Assembly (NCBI RefSeq): GCF_000069785.1
Contig: NC_010528.1
Location: 806,001-870,000 of the forward strand
Direction: 5' to 3'
DNA length: 64,000 bases
From: Cupriavidus taiwanensis LMG 19424
GTDB lineage: Bacteria; Pseudomonadota; Gammaproteobacteria; Burkholderiales; Burkholderiaceae
This document shows, in pieces, positions 1 through 9,650 of the stretch. The first letter of the stretch is position 1. Every line of letters starts with the position of its first letter. The position numbers and the translations under genes were made by a program. Under the pieces are notes generated by a model. It was not told the origin of the DNA, did no database searches, and saw only the letters and a program-made list of their open reading frames with translations.

Positions 1-606
1 CCGACCGGCACCTTCCTGCCGGCTGCGCAGCTCGAAGCCTTCCTGCAGCGGGTGCCGCGCCATGTCGTGGTGGTGCTGGACGAGGCCTACAACGAGTACC
101 TCGATGCCGACCAGCAATACGATGCGATTGCCTGGGTGCGCCGCTATCCCAACCTGCTGGTGTCGCGCACGTTCTCCAAGGCCTATGGCCTGGCGGGGCT
201 GCGCATCGGCTATGCGGTGGCGCAGCCGGAACTGACCGACCTGCTGAACCGCATCCGCCAGCCGTTCAACGTCAACAGCGTGGCGCAGGCAGCCGCCATG
301 GCTGCGCTGGCCGATACCGGTTTCCTGCGCCGCAGCGCGGAACTGAACCGTGACGGCAAGCGGCAGCTGACCGAGGCGTTCGACCGGCTCGGCCTGGAAT
401 ACGTGCCGTCGTCCGGGAATTTCGTGCTGGTGCGGGTGGGCGACGATGATGGCGCCGGCGCGCACGTGAACCTGGCGTTGCTCAGGCAGGGCGTGATCGT
501 GCGCCCGGTGGGCAACTACAACCTGCCGCGCTGGCTGCGCGTGACCATCGGCTTGCCGGAAGAAAACGCGGCGTTTATCGCGGCGCTGGAGCGGGCGCTG
601 GCCTGA
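1..606 (+). CDS. hisC: Histidinol-phosphate aminotransferase, C-terminal part (5' end outside window)
   Basis: PLP-dependent fold-type-I aminotransferase converting imidazole acetol-phosphate to histidinol-phosphate in histidine synthesis. The frame is open from base 1, so the N-terminal part is missing and 201 residues remain. Visible are the LDEAYNEY segment, the PLP-lysine motif SRTFSKAYGLAG with the lysine codon at 178-180, and the C-terminal arginine region WLRVTIGLPEEN typical of HisC. The stop is TGA at 604-606. Because tyrA and aroA follow at once, this copy may also serve aromatic amino-acid transamination; that is inference from context only. Confidence 0.93.
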   Translation, partial: PTGTFLPAAQLEAFLQRVPRHVVVVLDEAYNEYLDADQQYDAIAWVRRYPNLLVSRTFSKAYGLAGLRIGYAVAQPELTDLLNRIRQPFNVNSVAQAAAMAALADTGFLRRSAELNRDGKRQLTEAFDRLGLEYVPSSGNFVLVRVGDDDGAGAHVNLALLRQGVIVRPVGNYNLPRWLRVTIGLPEENAAFIAALERALA

Positions 607-693
607 GCCCGGCCGCTGCCAACGCCGGTGGCCTTGCCACCCGATGATTGACCTCGGTCTGAACCGAACTACCGCCGCTTGCGGCCTGTGATT

Positions 694-1590
694 GTGAGTG
701 CATTGCATTTTTCCCGTGTTGTCATTGTCGGCGTCGGCCTGATCGGCGGCTCGCTCGCGCTGGCGCTCAAGCGCGCCGGCGTGGTGGGCACGGTGGTCGG
801 GGTGGGGCGCTCGGCCGCTTCGCTGCAGAAGGCGCTGGACCTCGGTGTGATCGACGAGGCCGCGACGCTGGCCGATGCCGCGCGCGGTGCCAGCGTGATC
901 GTGCTGTGCGCGCCGGTGGCGCAGAACTTTGCCTTGCTGCACGCGCTAGAGCCGCACCTGCAGCCGGGCACCATCGTCACCGATGCCGGCAGCACCAAGT
1001 CCGACGTGATCGTCGCGGCCAAGACCGCGCTGGGCGACAAGGCCGCGCAGTTCGTCCCCGCGCACCCGATCGCCGGGCGCGAGCTCAACGGCGTCGAGGC
1101 CGCGCTGCCGGACCTGTATGTGGGCAAGAAGACGGTGCTGTGCCCGCTGCAGGAAAACGCGCGCGCCGACGTCGCCGCCGTGCGCGCCATGTGGGAAAGC
1201 GCTGGCGCGGATTGCCACGTGATGTCGGCGGTGCAGCACGACGCCGTGTTTGCCGCTGTCAGCCACCTGCCGCATGTGCTGTCGTACGCGCTGGTAGCCC
1301 AGGTGGCCAATGCGGAAGACGCGGCGCTGAAGCTGGATTTCGCCGGCGGCGGTTTCCGCGACTTTACGCGTATCGCGGCCTCGTCCCCGGAGATGTGGCG
1401 CGACATCTGCGTGGCCAATCGCGAGGCGCTGCTGCGCGAGCTGCAGACCTACCAATCCGTGCTGGCGCACCTGAAGACGCTGATCGAGAAGGGCGACGGC
1501 GATGCGCTCGAGCGCATCTTCACGCGCGCCAGCAAGACCCGCCTGGCCTGGGGCACCGAGCGTGCCGCGGGCAACCATATCGAACCCTGA
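694..1590 (+). CDS. tyrA: Prephenate/arogenate dehydrogenase
   Basis: NAD(P)-dependent oxidative decarboxylation of prephenate (or arogenate) in tyrosine synthesis. The N-terminal Rossmann motif [14 protein letters not shown] is followed by the prephenate-dehydrogenase signature [14 protein letters not shown] and a helical C-terminal dimerisation part ([19 protein letters not shown]). No chorismate mutase or ACT domain is fused. The frame reaches upstream to a TTG at 679; GTG at 694 is preferred because it places the start 11 residues before the first beta strand, as in relatives. No strong ribosome site is seen. It lies between hisC and aroA in an apparent aromatic operon. Confidence 0.93.
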   Translation: MSALHFSRVVIVGVGLIGGSLALALKRAGVVGTVVGVGRSAASLQKALDLGVIDEAATLADAARGASVIVLCAPVAQNFALLHALEPHLQPGTIVTDAGSTKSDVIVAAKTALGDKAAQFVPAHPIAGRELNGVEAALPDLYVGKKTVLCPLQENARADVAAVRAMWESAGADCHVMSAVQHDAVFAAVSHLPHVLSYALVAQVANAEDAALKLDFAGGGFRDFTRIAASSPEMWRDICVANREALLRELQTYQSVLAHLKTLIEKGDGDALERIFTRASKTRLAWGTERAAGNHIEP

Positions 1591-1639
1591 TGGCCTTGGC
1601 CACTCGCCCGACCGCGGCGCCCCGGCGCCCACGACATCC

Positions 1640-2944
1640 ATGGAACACCTGACGCTAGGCCCCCTGACCCGCGCCACCGGCACCGTCCGGCTGCCGGGCT
1701 CGAAGAGCATCTCCAACCGCGTACTGCTGCTGGCCGCGCTGGCCAACGGCGAGACCCGCGTGCGCGACCTGCTCGATTCCGACGACACCCGCGTAATGCT
1801 GCAGGCGCTGCGTACGCTGGGCGTGGCATGGCGCCAGGACGGGCCCGACTACATCGTCACCGGCGCCGGCGGCAACTTTCCGGTCAAGTCGGCCGAGCTG
1901 TTCATGGGCAACGCCGGCACCGCGATCCGTCCGCTGACCGCCGCGCTGGCGCTGCAGGGCGGCAGCTACAAGCTGTCCGGAGTGCCGCGCATGCACGAGC
2001 GGCCGATCGGCGACCTCGTCGATGGCCTGCGCCAGGTCGGCGCGGTGATCGACTACCTTGGCAACGAAGGCTTCCCGCCGCTGCATATCCAGCCGGCCAG
2101 CCTGCGCATCGACGCGCCGATCCGCGTGCGCGGCGACGTCTCGAGCCAGTTCCTGACCGCACTGCTGATGAGCCTGCCGCTGGCGCAGTCCGCCAGCGGC
2201 CGCATCGAGATCGAAGTGGTGGGCGAGCTGATCTCCAAGCCGTATATCGAGATCACGCTGAACCTGCTTGCGCGTTTCGGCATCGAGGTGGAGCGGCAGG
2301 GCTGGGAGCGCTTCATCCTGCCGGCCGGGACGGCTTACCGCTCGCCGGGCGAGATCTTTGTCGAGGGCGACGCGTCGTCGGCGTCGTATTTCCTCGCCGC
2401 CGGGGCCATCGGCGGCGGTCCGGTGCGGGTCGAAGGCGTCGGCATGGCCAGCATCCAGGGCGATGTGCGCTTTGCCGATGCGCTCAACCGCATGGGCGCC
2501 AATGTGATGGCGGGCGACAACTGGATCGAAGTGCGCGGCACGGAGCGCGACGACGGGCGCCTGCATGGCATCGAGCTGGACTGCAACCATATTCCCGATG
2601 CGGCCATGACGCTGGCGGTGGCGGCGCTGTTTGCCGAAGGCACCACCACACTGACCAACATTGCCAGCTGGCGCGTCAAGGAAACCGACCGCATCGCGGC
2701 GATGGCAACGGAACTGCGCAAGCTGGGTGCGGTCGTGGAGGAGGGCGCCGACTACCTGCGGGTGACGCCGCCACAGCCCTGGCAGACGCCGGCCGACGGC
2801 ATTGGCACCTATGATGACCATCGCATGGCGATGTGTTTCTCGCTGGCCGCGTTCGGGCCGCTGCCGGTGCGGATCAACGATCCGGGCTGCGTGGCGAAGA
2901 CGTTCCCGGACTATTTCAGCGTATTTGCCGGCGTTACGCGCTGA
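1640..2944 (+). CDS. aroA: 3-phosphoshikimate 1-carboxyvinyltransferase (EPSP synthase)
   Basis: Transfers enolpyruvyl from PEP to shikimate-3-phosphate, the sixth step of the shikimate pathway, in the cytoplasm. The 434-residue protein has the expected size. It begins MEHLTLGPL and carries the substrate-binding motif PGSKSISNR near residue 20, the PEP-site motif [16 protein letters not shown] near residue 92, and the C-terminal [15 protein letters not shown] loop. The frame is open further upstream (from 1502), but that part overlaps tyrA; the ATG at 1640 gives the family N-terminus. Its last 11 bases overlap the convergent DUF2061 gene. Confidence 0.96.
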   Translation: MEHLTLGPLTRATGTVRLPGSKSISNRVLLLAALANGETRVRDLLDSDDTRVMLQALRTLGVAWRQDGPDYIVTGAGGNFPVKSAELFMGNAGTAIRPLTAALALQGGSYKLSGVPRMHERPIGDLVDGLRQVGAVIDYLGNEGFPPLHIQPASLRIDAPIRVRGDVSSQFLTALLMSLPLAQSASGRIEIEVVGELISKPYIEITLNLLARFGIEVERQGWERFILPAGTAYRSPGEIFVEGDASSASYFLAAGAIGGGPVRVEGVGMASIQGDVRFADALNRMGANVMAGDNWIEVRGTERDDGRLHGIELDCNHIPDAAMTLAVAALFAEGTTTLTNIASWRVKETDRIAAMATELRKLGAVVEEGADYLRVTPPQPWQTPADGIGTYDDHRMAMCFSLAAFGPLPVRINDPGCVAKTFPDYFSVFAGVTR

Positions 2945-3182
2945 CCAGGCCGGCGCCGGCGCCCCCGTTGCCGGGCGCCGCGGCATTGGCGGGCGTGGCC
3001 GACGACACCTGGCGGCGTTCGCGCTTGTCCCAGTATCGGTCGAAGAAGTAGTGGGCCACGGTATTGATGGCGGGTTCGATAAAGGTGACCGCACCGCTCA
3101 CGGCGAGGCTGCCGGTCAGCGCATAGGTCACGCTGAACGCGATGCCGAGGTGCATGATGCCGAACGTCAGGGTTTTTGCCAT
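2934..3182 (-). CDS. DUF2061 family small membrane protein
   Basis: Small integral membrane protein of 82 residues. It begins [18 protein letters not shown], has two hydrophobic stretches (about residues 4-24 and 26-45) and the family motif [18 protein letters not shown], then a polar Ala/Gly-rich tail. DUF2061 proteins have no established function. The gene is convergent with aroA, overlapping its end by 11 bases. Upstream it has a good sigma70-type promoter (TTGTTA, 17 bases, TATCAT on the minus strand) that overlaps a strong Fur-box-like sequence, suggesting iron-responsive control (inference). Confidence 0.85.
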   Translation of the reverse strand: MAKTLTFGIMHLGIAFSVTYALTGSLAVSGAVTFIEPAINTVAHYFFDRYWDKRERRQVSSATPANAAAPGNGGAGAGLVSA

Positions 3183-3248
3183 GGTAGATTGCCTCGCGAC
3201 CAATACTGAGGGATGCACTGCTTCTTGCAGTGGGATGCCATGGATCAA

Positions 3249-3277
3249 ATGATAATGATTCTCAATAGAATTAACAA
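3249..3277 (-). promoter_or_regulatory. Fur-box-like sequence overlapping a minus-strand promoter
   Basis: Plus-strand bases 3251-3269 read on the minus strand as TCTATTGAGAATCATTATC, matching 15 of 19 positions of the classical Fur consensus GATAATGATAATCATTATC. It overlaps a minus-strand promoter with -35 TTGTTA (complement of 3272-3277), a 17-base spacer and -10 TATCAT (complement of 3249-3254), placed to drive the DUF2061 gene. cmk starts 36 bases to the right, so an effect on cmk cannot be excluded. Confidence 0.6.
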
Positions 3278-3305
3278 TCAATCGTTTCACTGGGTGCCAT
3301 AAGCA

Positions 3306-3974
3306 ATGACTATCGTCAACGTCATCACCATTGACGGGCCGACCGCCTCCGGCAAGGGCACGGTGGCGCACAAGGTTGCCGACGCGGTGGGCTTCCACCT
3401 GCTCGACAGCGGCGCGCTGTACCGGCTGGTAGCGCTGGCCAGCGACCGCGCGGGTGTTGACCTGGCCGACATCGACAGCCTGACGAGGATCGCTTCGCGC
3501 CTGGATGTGAAGTTCGGTCCTGACCGCGTCTGGCTGCAAGGCGAGGAAGTGAGCCTCGCCATCCGCGCCGAGGCGATCGGCAACCGCGCCTCGGCCATCG
3601 CCGTGCACCAGCCGGTGCGCGACGCGCTGACCCAGCTGCAGCGCAGCTTTCGCAAGCTGCCAGGGCTGGTGGCGGACGGCCGCGACATGGGCACCGTGAT
3701 CTTCCCGGACGCCCAGCTCAAGGTGTTCCTGACGGCCAGTGTCGAGGCGCGTGCGCGCAGGCGCTATAAACAATTGATTGATAAGGGAATTTCTGCTAAT
3801 ATCGAAGACCTTTTGCGTGACCTCGAGGCGCGCGATGCGCGGGATCGCACCCGTGCCGCCGCGCCGCTGCGTCCCGCCGAGGATGCAAAGCTGCTCGATA
3901 CCTCCGACATGACGGTGGATCAGGCAGTGGCGCAGGTGCTGGAGTGGTTTGCCGCTGTGCGGCCCGATGCATGA
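3306..3974 (+). CDS. cmk: Cytidylate kinase
   Basis: Phosphorylates CMP and dCMP with ATP to the diphosphates. The 222-residue protein starts [20 protein letters not shown], a P-loop with GPTASGKGT at about residues 11-19. The [13 protein letters not shown] motif and the [17 protein letters not shown] motif (NMP-binding region) are also present, followed by the lid segment [10 protein letters not shown]. It lies just before rpsA, the usual bacterial cmk-rpsA arrangement. The ATG at 3306 gives the normal N-terminus. Confidence 0.96.
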
Positions 3975-4138
3975 CATGCACCGGGCGCATCCGTCAAAGC
4001 GGCGCGCCCCTTCCGTACCCGATGGCGCCGGTCCGGGCTTTGCCCCGGCTGGCTTTTGTCAAACCTGACCCCGCTGCACTGGCAGACTGAGCGCGATCGT
4101 CGCGCCGGCCAGCGTACCGCGGATTTCACCTTACGTTT

Positions 4139-5833
4139 ATGTCCGACCTGCAAACTAACGAATCCTTTGCCGCACTGTTCGAGGAATCGATCGCCCGCTC
4201 CAATATGAAAGCTGGCGAAGTGATCTCCGCTGAAGTCGTGCGCATCGACCACAACTTCGTGGTCGTCAATGCCGGCCTCAAGTCCGAGGCATTTGTGCCG
4301 GTGGAGGAGTTCCTGAACGACCAGGGCGAACTCGAAGTGCAGGCCGGCGACTACGTCTCCGTGGCCATCGACGCACTCGAGAACGGCTATGGCGACACCA
4401 TCCTCTCGCGCGACAAGGCCAAGCGCCTGGCCTCGTGGCTGAACCTCGAGAAGGCACTGGAAGACGGCGAAATCATCTCGGGTACCGTGACCGGCAAGGT
4501 CAAGGGCGGCCTGACGGTGATGGTCAACGGCATCCGCGCGTTCCTGCCGGGCTCGCTGGTTGACGTGCGTCCGATCAAGGACACCACCCCGTACGAAGGC
4601 AAGACCCTGGAATTCAAGGTCATCAAGCTGGACCGCAAGCGCAACAACGTTGTGCTGTCGCGCCGCGCCGTGGTCGAGGCCACGCTGGGCGAAGAGCGCC
4701 AGAAGCTGATGGAAACCCTGAAGGAAGGCGCCATCGTCAACGGTATCGTCAAGAACATCACCGACTACGGTGCGTTCGTTGACCTGGGCGGCATCGACGG
4801 CCTGCTGCACATCACCGACCTGGCCTGGCGCCGTGTCCGCCACCCGAGCGAAGTGCTGTCGGTTGGCCAGGAAATCACCGCCAAGATCCTCAAGTTCGAC
4901 CAGGAAAAGAACCGCGTCTCGCTGGGCGTGAAGCAGCTGGGCGAAGATCCGTGGGTCGGCATCTCGCGCCGCTACCCGCAAGGCACCCGCCTGTTCGGCA
5001 AGGTCACCAACCTGACCGACTACGGCGCGTTCGTCGAGATCGAAGCCGGCATCGAAGGCCTGGTGCACGTGTCGGAAATGGACTGGACCAACAAGAACGT
5101 GGCCCCGTCCAAGGTTGTCCAGCTGGGCGACGAAGTGGAAGTCATGGTGCTGGATATCGACGAAGACAAGCGTCGTATCAGCCTGGGCATGAAGCAGTGC
5201 AAGGCCAATCCGTGGGACGATTTCTCGCGCAACCACAAGAAGGGCGACAAGCTGAGCGGCCAGATCAAGTCGATCACCGACTTCGGCGTGTTCATCGGCC
5301 TGCCGGGCGGCATCGACGGCCTGGTGCACCTGTCCGACCTGTCCTGGCAAGAGTCCGGCGAAGAGGCCGTGCGCAAGTACAAGAAGGGCGACGAAGTCGA
5401 AGCCGTGGTCCTGGGCATCGACGTCGACAAGGAACGCATCTCGCTGGGTATCAAGCAGCTGTCGGGCGATCCGTTCAACAACTTCATCTCGGCCAACGAC
5501 AAGGGTTCGCTGGTTCAGGGCACGATCAAGGCCGTTGACGCCAAGGGTGCCGTGGTCCAGCTGGCCGACGACGTCGAAGGCTACCTGCGCGCATCGGAAA
5601 TCTCCGCCGACCGCGTGGAAGATGCCCGCAACGTGCTGAAGGAAGGCGAGCAGATCACCGCCCTGGTGGTGAACGTCGACCGCAAGTCGCGCAACATCAA
5701 CCTGTCGATCAAGGCCAAGGACAGCGCAGAGCAGCAGGAAGCGATGCAGAAGTTCCAGGCCGACACCGGCACGGCTGGCACGACCAACCTCGGCGCCCTG
5801 CTGAAGGCCAAGCTCGGCCAGGACAACCAGTAA
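4139..5833 (+). CDS. rpsA: 30S ribosomal protein S1
   Basis: Ribosomal protein that binds mRNA and promotes initiation on structured or weak-SD messages. The 564 residues carry six S1/OB RNA-binding repeats. The clearest recurring blocks are [41 protein letters not shown] and [24 protein letters not shown] segments, each followed by a DxExxRxSLGxKQ ending. Length and repeat number match beta-proteobacterial S1. The start ATG at 4139 has no convincing Shine-Dalgarno, as is common for rpsA. cmk lies 164 bases upstream and ihfB follows 30 bases after the stop. Confidence 0.98.
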   Translation: MSDLQTNESFAALFEESIARSNMKAGEVISAEVVRIDHNFVVVNAGLKSEAFVPVEEFLNDQGELEVQAGDYVSVAIDALENGYGDTILSRDKAKRLASWLNLEKALEDGEIISGTVTGKVKGGLTVMVNGIRAFLPGSLVDVRPIKDTTPYEGKTLEFKVIKLDRKRNNVVLSRRAVVEATLGEERQKLMETLKEGAIVNGIVKNITDYGAFVDLGGIDGLLHITDLAWRRVRHPSEVLSVGQEITAKILKFDQEKNRVSLGVKQLGEDPWVGISRRYPQGTRLFGKVTNLTDYGAFVEIEAGIEGLVHVSEMDWTNKNVAPSKVVQLGDEVEVMVLDIDEDKRRISLGMKQCKANPWDDFSRNHKKGDKLSGQIKSITDFGVFIGLPGGIDGLVHLSDLSWQESGEEAVRKYKKGDEVEAVVLGIDVDKERISLGIKQLSGDPFNNFISANDKGSLVQGTIKAVDAKGAVVQLADDVEGYLRASEISADRVEDARNVLKEGEQITALVVNVDRKSRNINLSIKAKDSAEQQEAMQKFQADTGTAGTTNLGALLKAKLGQDNQ

Positions 5834-5863
5834 TCGCAGGCCCTCGCGCTTGCGCGTATGCCC

Positions 5864-6283
5864 ATGACCAAGTCGGAGCTTGTCGAAAAACTGGCTGCCC
5901 GCTTCCCCCAGCTGCTGCTGCGGGATGCGGACATCTCGGTGAAAACGATACTCGACGCGATGTCCGAGGCGTTGGCCGATGGCCACCGCATCGAGATCCG
6001 CGGATTCGGCAGTTTTGGTCTGAACCGGCGTCCGCCTCGCGTGGGGCGCAATCCGAAGTCCGGCGAGCGGGTGCTGGTACCCGAAAAACGGGTGCCGCAC
6101 TTCAAGGCGGGCAAGGAATTGCGCGAACGGGTTGACCGCAGCCAGCCGGTGTCGTCGGGCACCCATGGCAACGGTCATTCCGGCGGCACGGCGCAAGCCC
6201 TGCCGGGCAAGGCAGGCCAGGGCGCGGCATCCGCCGCGCCGACGGGGTTGCACGAGAGCGGACTGGATTTCATTCGTTCCTGA
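5864..6283 (+). CDS. ihfB: Integration host factor subunit beta, with long C-terminal tail
   Basis: One half of the IHF heterodimer that bends DNA by about 160 degrees at specific sites. The protein starts [10 protein letters not shown] and holds the DNA-binding arm motif [21 protein letters not shown], which contains the invariant RxGRNPxTG-like core. The body ends near residue 95 ([10 protein letters not shown]). A further 45 or so Gly/Ala/His/Ser-rich residues follow, which E. coli IHF-beta (94 residues) lacks. An alternative ATG two codons upstream (5858) is possible. The gene lies after rpsA, as in E. coli, and ends before a clear terminator. Confidence 0.95.
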   Translation: MTKSELVEKLAARFPQLLLRDADISVKTILDAMSEALADGHRIEIRGFGSFGLNRRPPRVGRNPKSGERVLVPEKRVPHFKAGKELRERVDRSQPVSSGTHGNGHSGGTAQALPGKAGQGAASAAPTGLHESGLDFIRS

Positions 6284-6320
6284 CCTCGCCAGGCACTGCC
6301 TGCTGCTGTATTGTCAAGAA

Positions 6321-6345
6321 AGCGCCCCGTGGGGCGCTTTTTTTG
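6321..6345 (+). terminator. Rho-independent terminator after ihfB
   Basis: Perfect 8-bp stem AGCGCCCC/GGGGCGCT with a 2-base loop, followed by seven T. It lies 38 bases after the ihfB stop and closes the rpsA-ihfB unit. Confidence 0.92.
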
Positions 6346-6565
6346 TGCCGATGCGAGCCGGGGCGGCGTGCCGCGGCGTTGCCAGGGCCGACCATCGGCG
6401 CCCGCGAAGCGGGAGCCAGGACGCCGTTACCGCCACGTTACCGAATCCGTGAAGTGATTCCGTTACAATGCCGGGGTCTTTGCCGGGCCTTGCACGGGGT
6501 GCCATGTCAGCCGCTGCCTCGCTGTTTGCCTGCCACAACGCCACGCTGCCTCGCCGCTTACCCGC

Positions 6566-6907
6566 ATGAAACTGTTTGCCTGGATCGTCCGCATCGTCGT
6601 ATTCGTGCTGCTGTTCGTGCTGGCACTGCGCAATACCGCAGAAGCCTCGCTGCAGCTGTTCTTCAATGCCGTGTGGCACGCGCCGCTGATCCTGATCCTG
6701 TTTGCCGCGTTTGCGCTGGGTGCGGTCGCCGCGCTGGCATCGGTGGCGCCGGGACTGATGCGCCAGCGCATGGAACTGGCCAGGCTGCGCCGGGCGGCCG
6801 CGGACGCACGGCCATCCACGGCGGCGCCAGCGACGGCACAGCCAGGCGCCACCCCGGTGCCGCGCGATGCCAAGTCTCCCTATAACGTAGTCGGCCCGAA
6901 AGTCTGA
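6566..6907 (+). CDS. lapA: LapA family inner-membrane protein (DUF1049)
   Basis: Lipopolysaccharide assembly protein A homologue of 113 residues. It has two hydrophobic segments (about residues 5-22, IVRIVVFVLLFVLALRNT, and 38-60, APLILILFAAFALGAV). A basic short linker MRQRMELARLRR and a low-complexity Ala/Pro tail follow. LapA and LapB partner in E. coli in regulating LPS synthesis through LpxC stability. It is followed three bases later by lapB, so the two are surely co-transcribed. A TACAAT -10-like box lies near 6464, but no good -35 is seen. Confidence 0.88.
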   Translation: MKLFAWIVRIVVFVLLFVLALRNTAEASLQLFFNAVWHAPLILILFAAFALGAVAALASVAPGLMRQRMELARLRRAAADARPSTAAPATAQPGATPVPRDAKSPYNVVGPKV

Positions 6908-6910
6908 TCC

Positions 6911-8143
6911 ATGATGTTCGAAACCTGGTGGCTGTTGGTGCTGCCACTTGTCTTTGGCCTTGGCTGGATGGCGGCACGCTTCGACGTGCGCCAGTTGATC
7001 AGCGAGCAGGGCGCCTTGCCGCGCTCCTACTTCAAGGGGCTCAACTTCCTGCTCAACGAGCAGCCCGACCAGGCCATCGACGCCTTTGTCGAAGTTGCCC
7101 GGCTGGACCCGGAAACCACCGAACTGCACTTTGCCCTGGGCGCGCTGTTCCGGCGCCGCGGCGAAACCGAGCGCGCCATCCGCGTGCACCAGAACCTGGC
7201 CACGCGTCCCGACTTGCCCGAGCCCGAGCGCGAGCATGCGCTGTTCGAACTGGGCCAGGACTATCTGCGCGCGGGCCTGCTGGACCGTGCCGAGGAATCG
7301 CTGCGCCGGCTGATGTCGGGGCCCTACGCGGCATCGGCCAAGCGCGTGCTGCTCGAGCTCTATGAGGTCGAAAAGGAATGGCAGAAGGCGATCGATGCCG
7401 CGCGCGAGCTGCAGACGCTGGAGCAGAAGAGCTACAGCCTGCAGATCGCGCAGTTCTGCTGCGAGCTGGCGCAGGACGCGCTGCAGCGCAAGCGCCCGGA
7501 GGACGCGGTGAAGTGGCTGAACCAGGCCGTGGCCGAGAATCCCGCCAATGTGCGCGCGCCGATCCTGCTGGGCGATGTGGCCGCGGCGGCGGGCGATGCG
7601 CGCGCGGCGCTGGGCCACTGGCTCGGCATCGAGCGGCAGGACGCTGCCTTCCTGCCGCTGGTGGCCGAGCGCGTGGTCAAGGCCTACGCCGCCCTGGACG
7701 AGCAAGGCGCCGCGCTGGAATGGCTGCGCGGCCTGCTCAAGGGCAAGCTCGCGCCCGAGGTGCTCGACACCGCGTACAAGGCCGAACTCGAAGTGAATGG
7801 CCCCGAGGCCGCGGCACGCCTGATGCGCGAACAGCTGCGCCGCCAGCCCACGCTGCTCGCGCTGACCAAGTACTTCGAAGCGCAGGCGGCAGTGGCCGCC
7901 ACCGCGCCCGCCGCGCACGCAGCGGTGGTCGAGGGCGAGGCCGGCCAGGCCGAAGGCGCGCAAGCGGGCGACGAGGCGAAGGAAACCACCGCCATCCGCG
8001 ACCTGCTGCAACTGCGCACCCGCAACCTGGCGCGCTATACCTGCCGCGAATGCGGCTTCCGTGCCCGGCTCTTCTATTGGCAGTGCCCGGGTTGCAACCG
8101 CTGGGAAACCTATGCCCCGCGGCGTTCCGAAACGCTCGGCTGA
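6911..8143 (+). CDS. lapB: Lipopolysaccharide assembly protein LapB (YciM), TPR and rubredoxin-like
   Basis: Membrane-anchored TPR protein that, in E. coli, works with FtsH to degrade LpxC and so sets the LPS level. The 410 residues begin with one hydrophobic anchor (WWLLVLPLVFGLGWMAARF). Tandem TPR helices follow across residues 50-330 (for example AIDAFVEVARLDPETTELHF). The end is a rubredoxin-like metal knuckle with CRECGF and CPGCNRW, two CxxC pairs. An Ala/Glu-rich insert sits before the knuckle. It directly follows lapA and precedes ugd by 35 bases, which ties it to envelope sugar genes. Confidence 0.94.
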   Translation: MMFETWWLLVLPLVFGLGWMAARFDVRQLISEQGALPRSYFKGLNFLLNEQPDQAIDAFVEVARLDPETTELHFALGALFRRRGETERAIRVHQNLATRPDLPEPEREHALFELGQDYLRAGLLDRAEESLRRLMSGPYAASAKRVLLELYEVEKEWQKAIDAARELQTLEQKSYSLQIAQFCCELAQDALQRKRPEDAVKWLNQAVAENPANVRAPILLGDVAAAAGDARAALGHWLGIERQDAAFLPLVAERVVKAYAALDEQGAALEWLRGLLKGKLAPEVLDTAYKAELEVNGPEAAARLMREQLRRQPTLLALTKYFEAQAAVAATAPAAHAAVVEGEAGQAEGAQAGDEAKETTAIRDLLQLRTRNLARYTCRECGFRARLFYWQCPGCNRWETYAPRRSETLG

Positions 8144-8178
8144 CTCCGGTAGCCGTGCAACGGTTGTGAATTGAAGCT

Positions 8179-9570
8179 ATGAAAGTCACCATTATCGGCA
8201 GCGGCTACGTGGGCCTGGTCACCGGCGCCTGCCTGGCGGAGCAGGGCAACGACGTGTTCTGCCTGGACCTGGACGAGCAGAAGATCGCGCTGCTCAACGC
8301 GGGCGGCGTGCCGATCTACGAGCCCGGCCTGCAGGAACTGATCCAGCGCAACCGCGAAGCCGGCCGCCTGACCTTTTCCACGGACGTGGCGGCCAGCGTC
8401 GAGCATGCCGACGTGCAGTTCATCGCCGTGGGCACGCCGCCGGACGAGGATGGCTCGGCGGACCTCAAATACGTGCTGGCGGCGGCCCGCAATATCGGCC
8501 GCCACATGACCGGGTTCAAGGTGGTGGTCGACAAGTCGACCGTGCCGGTCGGCACCGGCGACCGCGTTACCGCCGCGATCCGCGAGGAACTGGCCGCGCG
8601 CGGCCTGGAAGACCTGCAGTTCTCGGTGGTGTCGAATCCCGAATTCCTGAAAGAGGGCGCCGCGGTCGAGGACTTCATGCGCCCCGACCGCATCGTGCTG
8701 GGCTGCAATGCCGACGCCGCCGGCCGCCACGCGCAGGCCACCATGCGGCAGCTGTATGCGCCGTTCAACCGCCACCATGAGCGCACCTTCTACATGGATG
8801 TGCGCTCGGCCGAGTTCACCAAGTACGCGGCCAATTCGATGCTGGCCACGCGCATCTCGTTCATGAACGAGCTGGCCAACCTGGCGGACGAAGTCGGCGC
8901 CGATATCGAACTGGTGCGCATGGGCATCGGCTCGGACCCGCGCATCGGCTACAGCTTCCTCTATGCCGGCGCGGGCTATGGCGGATCGTGCTTCCCCAAG
9001 GACGTGCAGGCACTGATGCGCACCGCCGCGGACCATGGCAAGCCGATGCGCGTGCTGGAGGCGGTCGAGGCGGTCAACGGCGCGCAGAAGCGCGTGCTCG
9101 GCGAAAAGATCCTGCATCGCTTCGGCGATGACCTGACCGGCCGCGTCTTTGCGGTGTGGGGCCTGGCGTTCAAGCCCAATACCGATGACATGCGCGAGGC
9201 GCCGTCGCGCGTGCTGGCACGCCAGCTGGTCTCGCGCGGCGCGTCGCTGCGCGTGCATGACCCGGTCTCGATGGCAGAGGCCCGCCGGGTGCTCGAGGCA
9301 GACCTGGCCGACGTGCCGGGCGGTGCCGCGCGCGTGAGCTTCCACCAGCACCAGATGGATGCGCTGGATGGCGCCGATGCGCTGGCGATCGTGACCGAAT
9401 GGAAGGTGTTCCGCAGCCCCGACTTTGGCCAGATCAAGCGGCGGCTGAAGTCGCCGGTGATCTTCGATGGACGCAATTTGTATGAGCCCGAGGCGATGCG
9501 CGAGAACGGCGTGGAATACCACGCCATCGGCCGCCCGACACGCAAGGCCGCGGCGGCACCGAACCAATGA
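8179..9570 (+). CDS. ugd: UDP-glucose 6-dehydrogenase
   Basis: Oxidises UDP-glucose twice with NAD+ to UDP-glucuronate, a precursor for polysaccharide and for aminoarabinose or core sugars. The 463 residues start [16 protein letters not shown], the NAD-binding motif. The central block [17 protein letters not shown] and the catalytic cysteine motif [10 protein letters not shown] (cysteine near residue 271) are present. So is the C-terminal UDP-binding domain with [18 protein letters not shown]. It is placed between lapB and the heptose genes. Confidence 0.96.
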   Translation: MKVTIIGSGYVGLVTGACLAEQGNDVFCLDLDEQKIALLNAGGVPIYEPGLQELIQRNREAGRLTFSTDVAASVEHADVQFIAVGTPPDEDGSADLKYVLAAARNIGRHMTGFKVVVDKSTVPVGTGDRVTAAIREELAARGLEDLQFSVVSNPEFLKEGAAVEDFMRPDRIVLGCNADAAGRHAQATMRQLYAPFNRHHERTFYMDVRSAEFTKYAANSMLATRISFMNELANLADEVGADIELVRMGIGSDPRIGYSFLYAGAGYGGSCFPKDVQALMRTAADHGKPMRVLEAVEAVNGAQKRVLGEKILHRFGDDLTGRVFAVWGLAFKPNTDDMREAPSRVLARQLVSRGASLRVHDPVSMAEARRVLEADLADVPGGAARVSFHQHQMDALDGADALAIVTEWKVFRSPDFGQIKRRLKSPVIFDGRNLYEPEAMRENGVEYHAIGRPTRKAAAAPNQ

Positions 9571-9650
9571 GGCGCGGTCCGGTCAACGGACTCATCAACC
9601 GATAAGCTAACGCGGTGGCCGCTGCCGCCGCGATATTGCCAAGGATCTTC

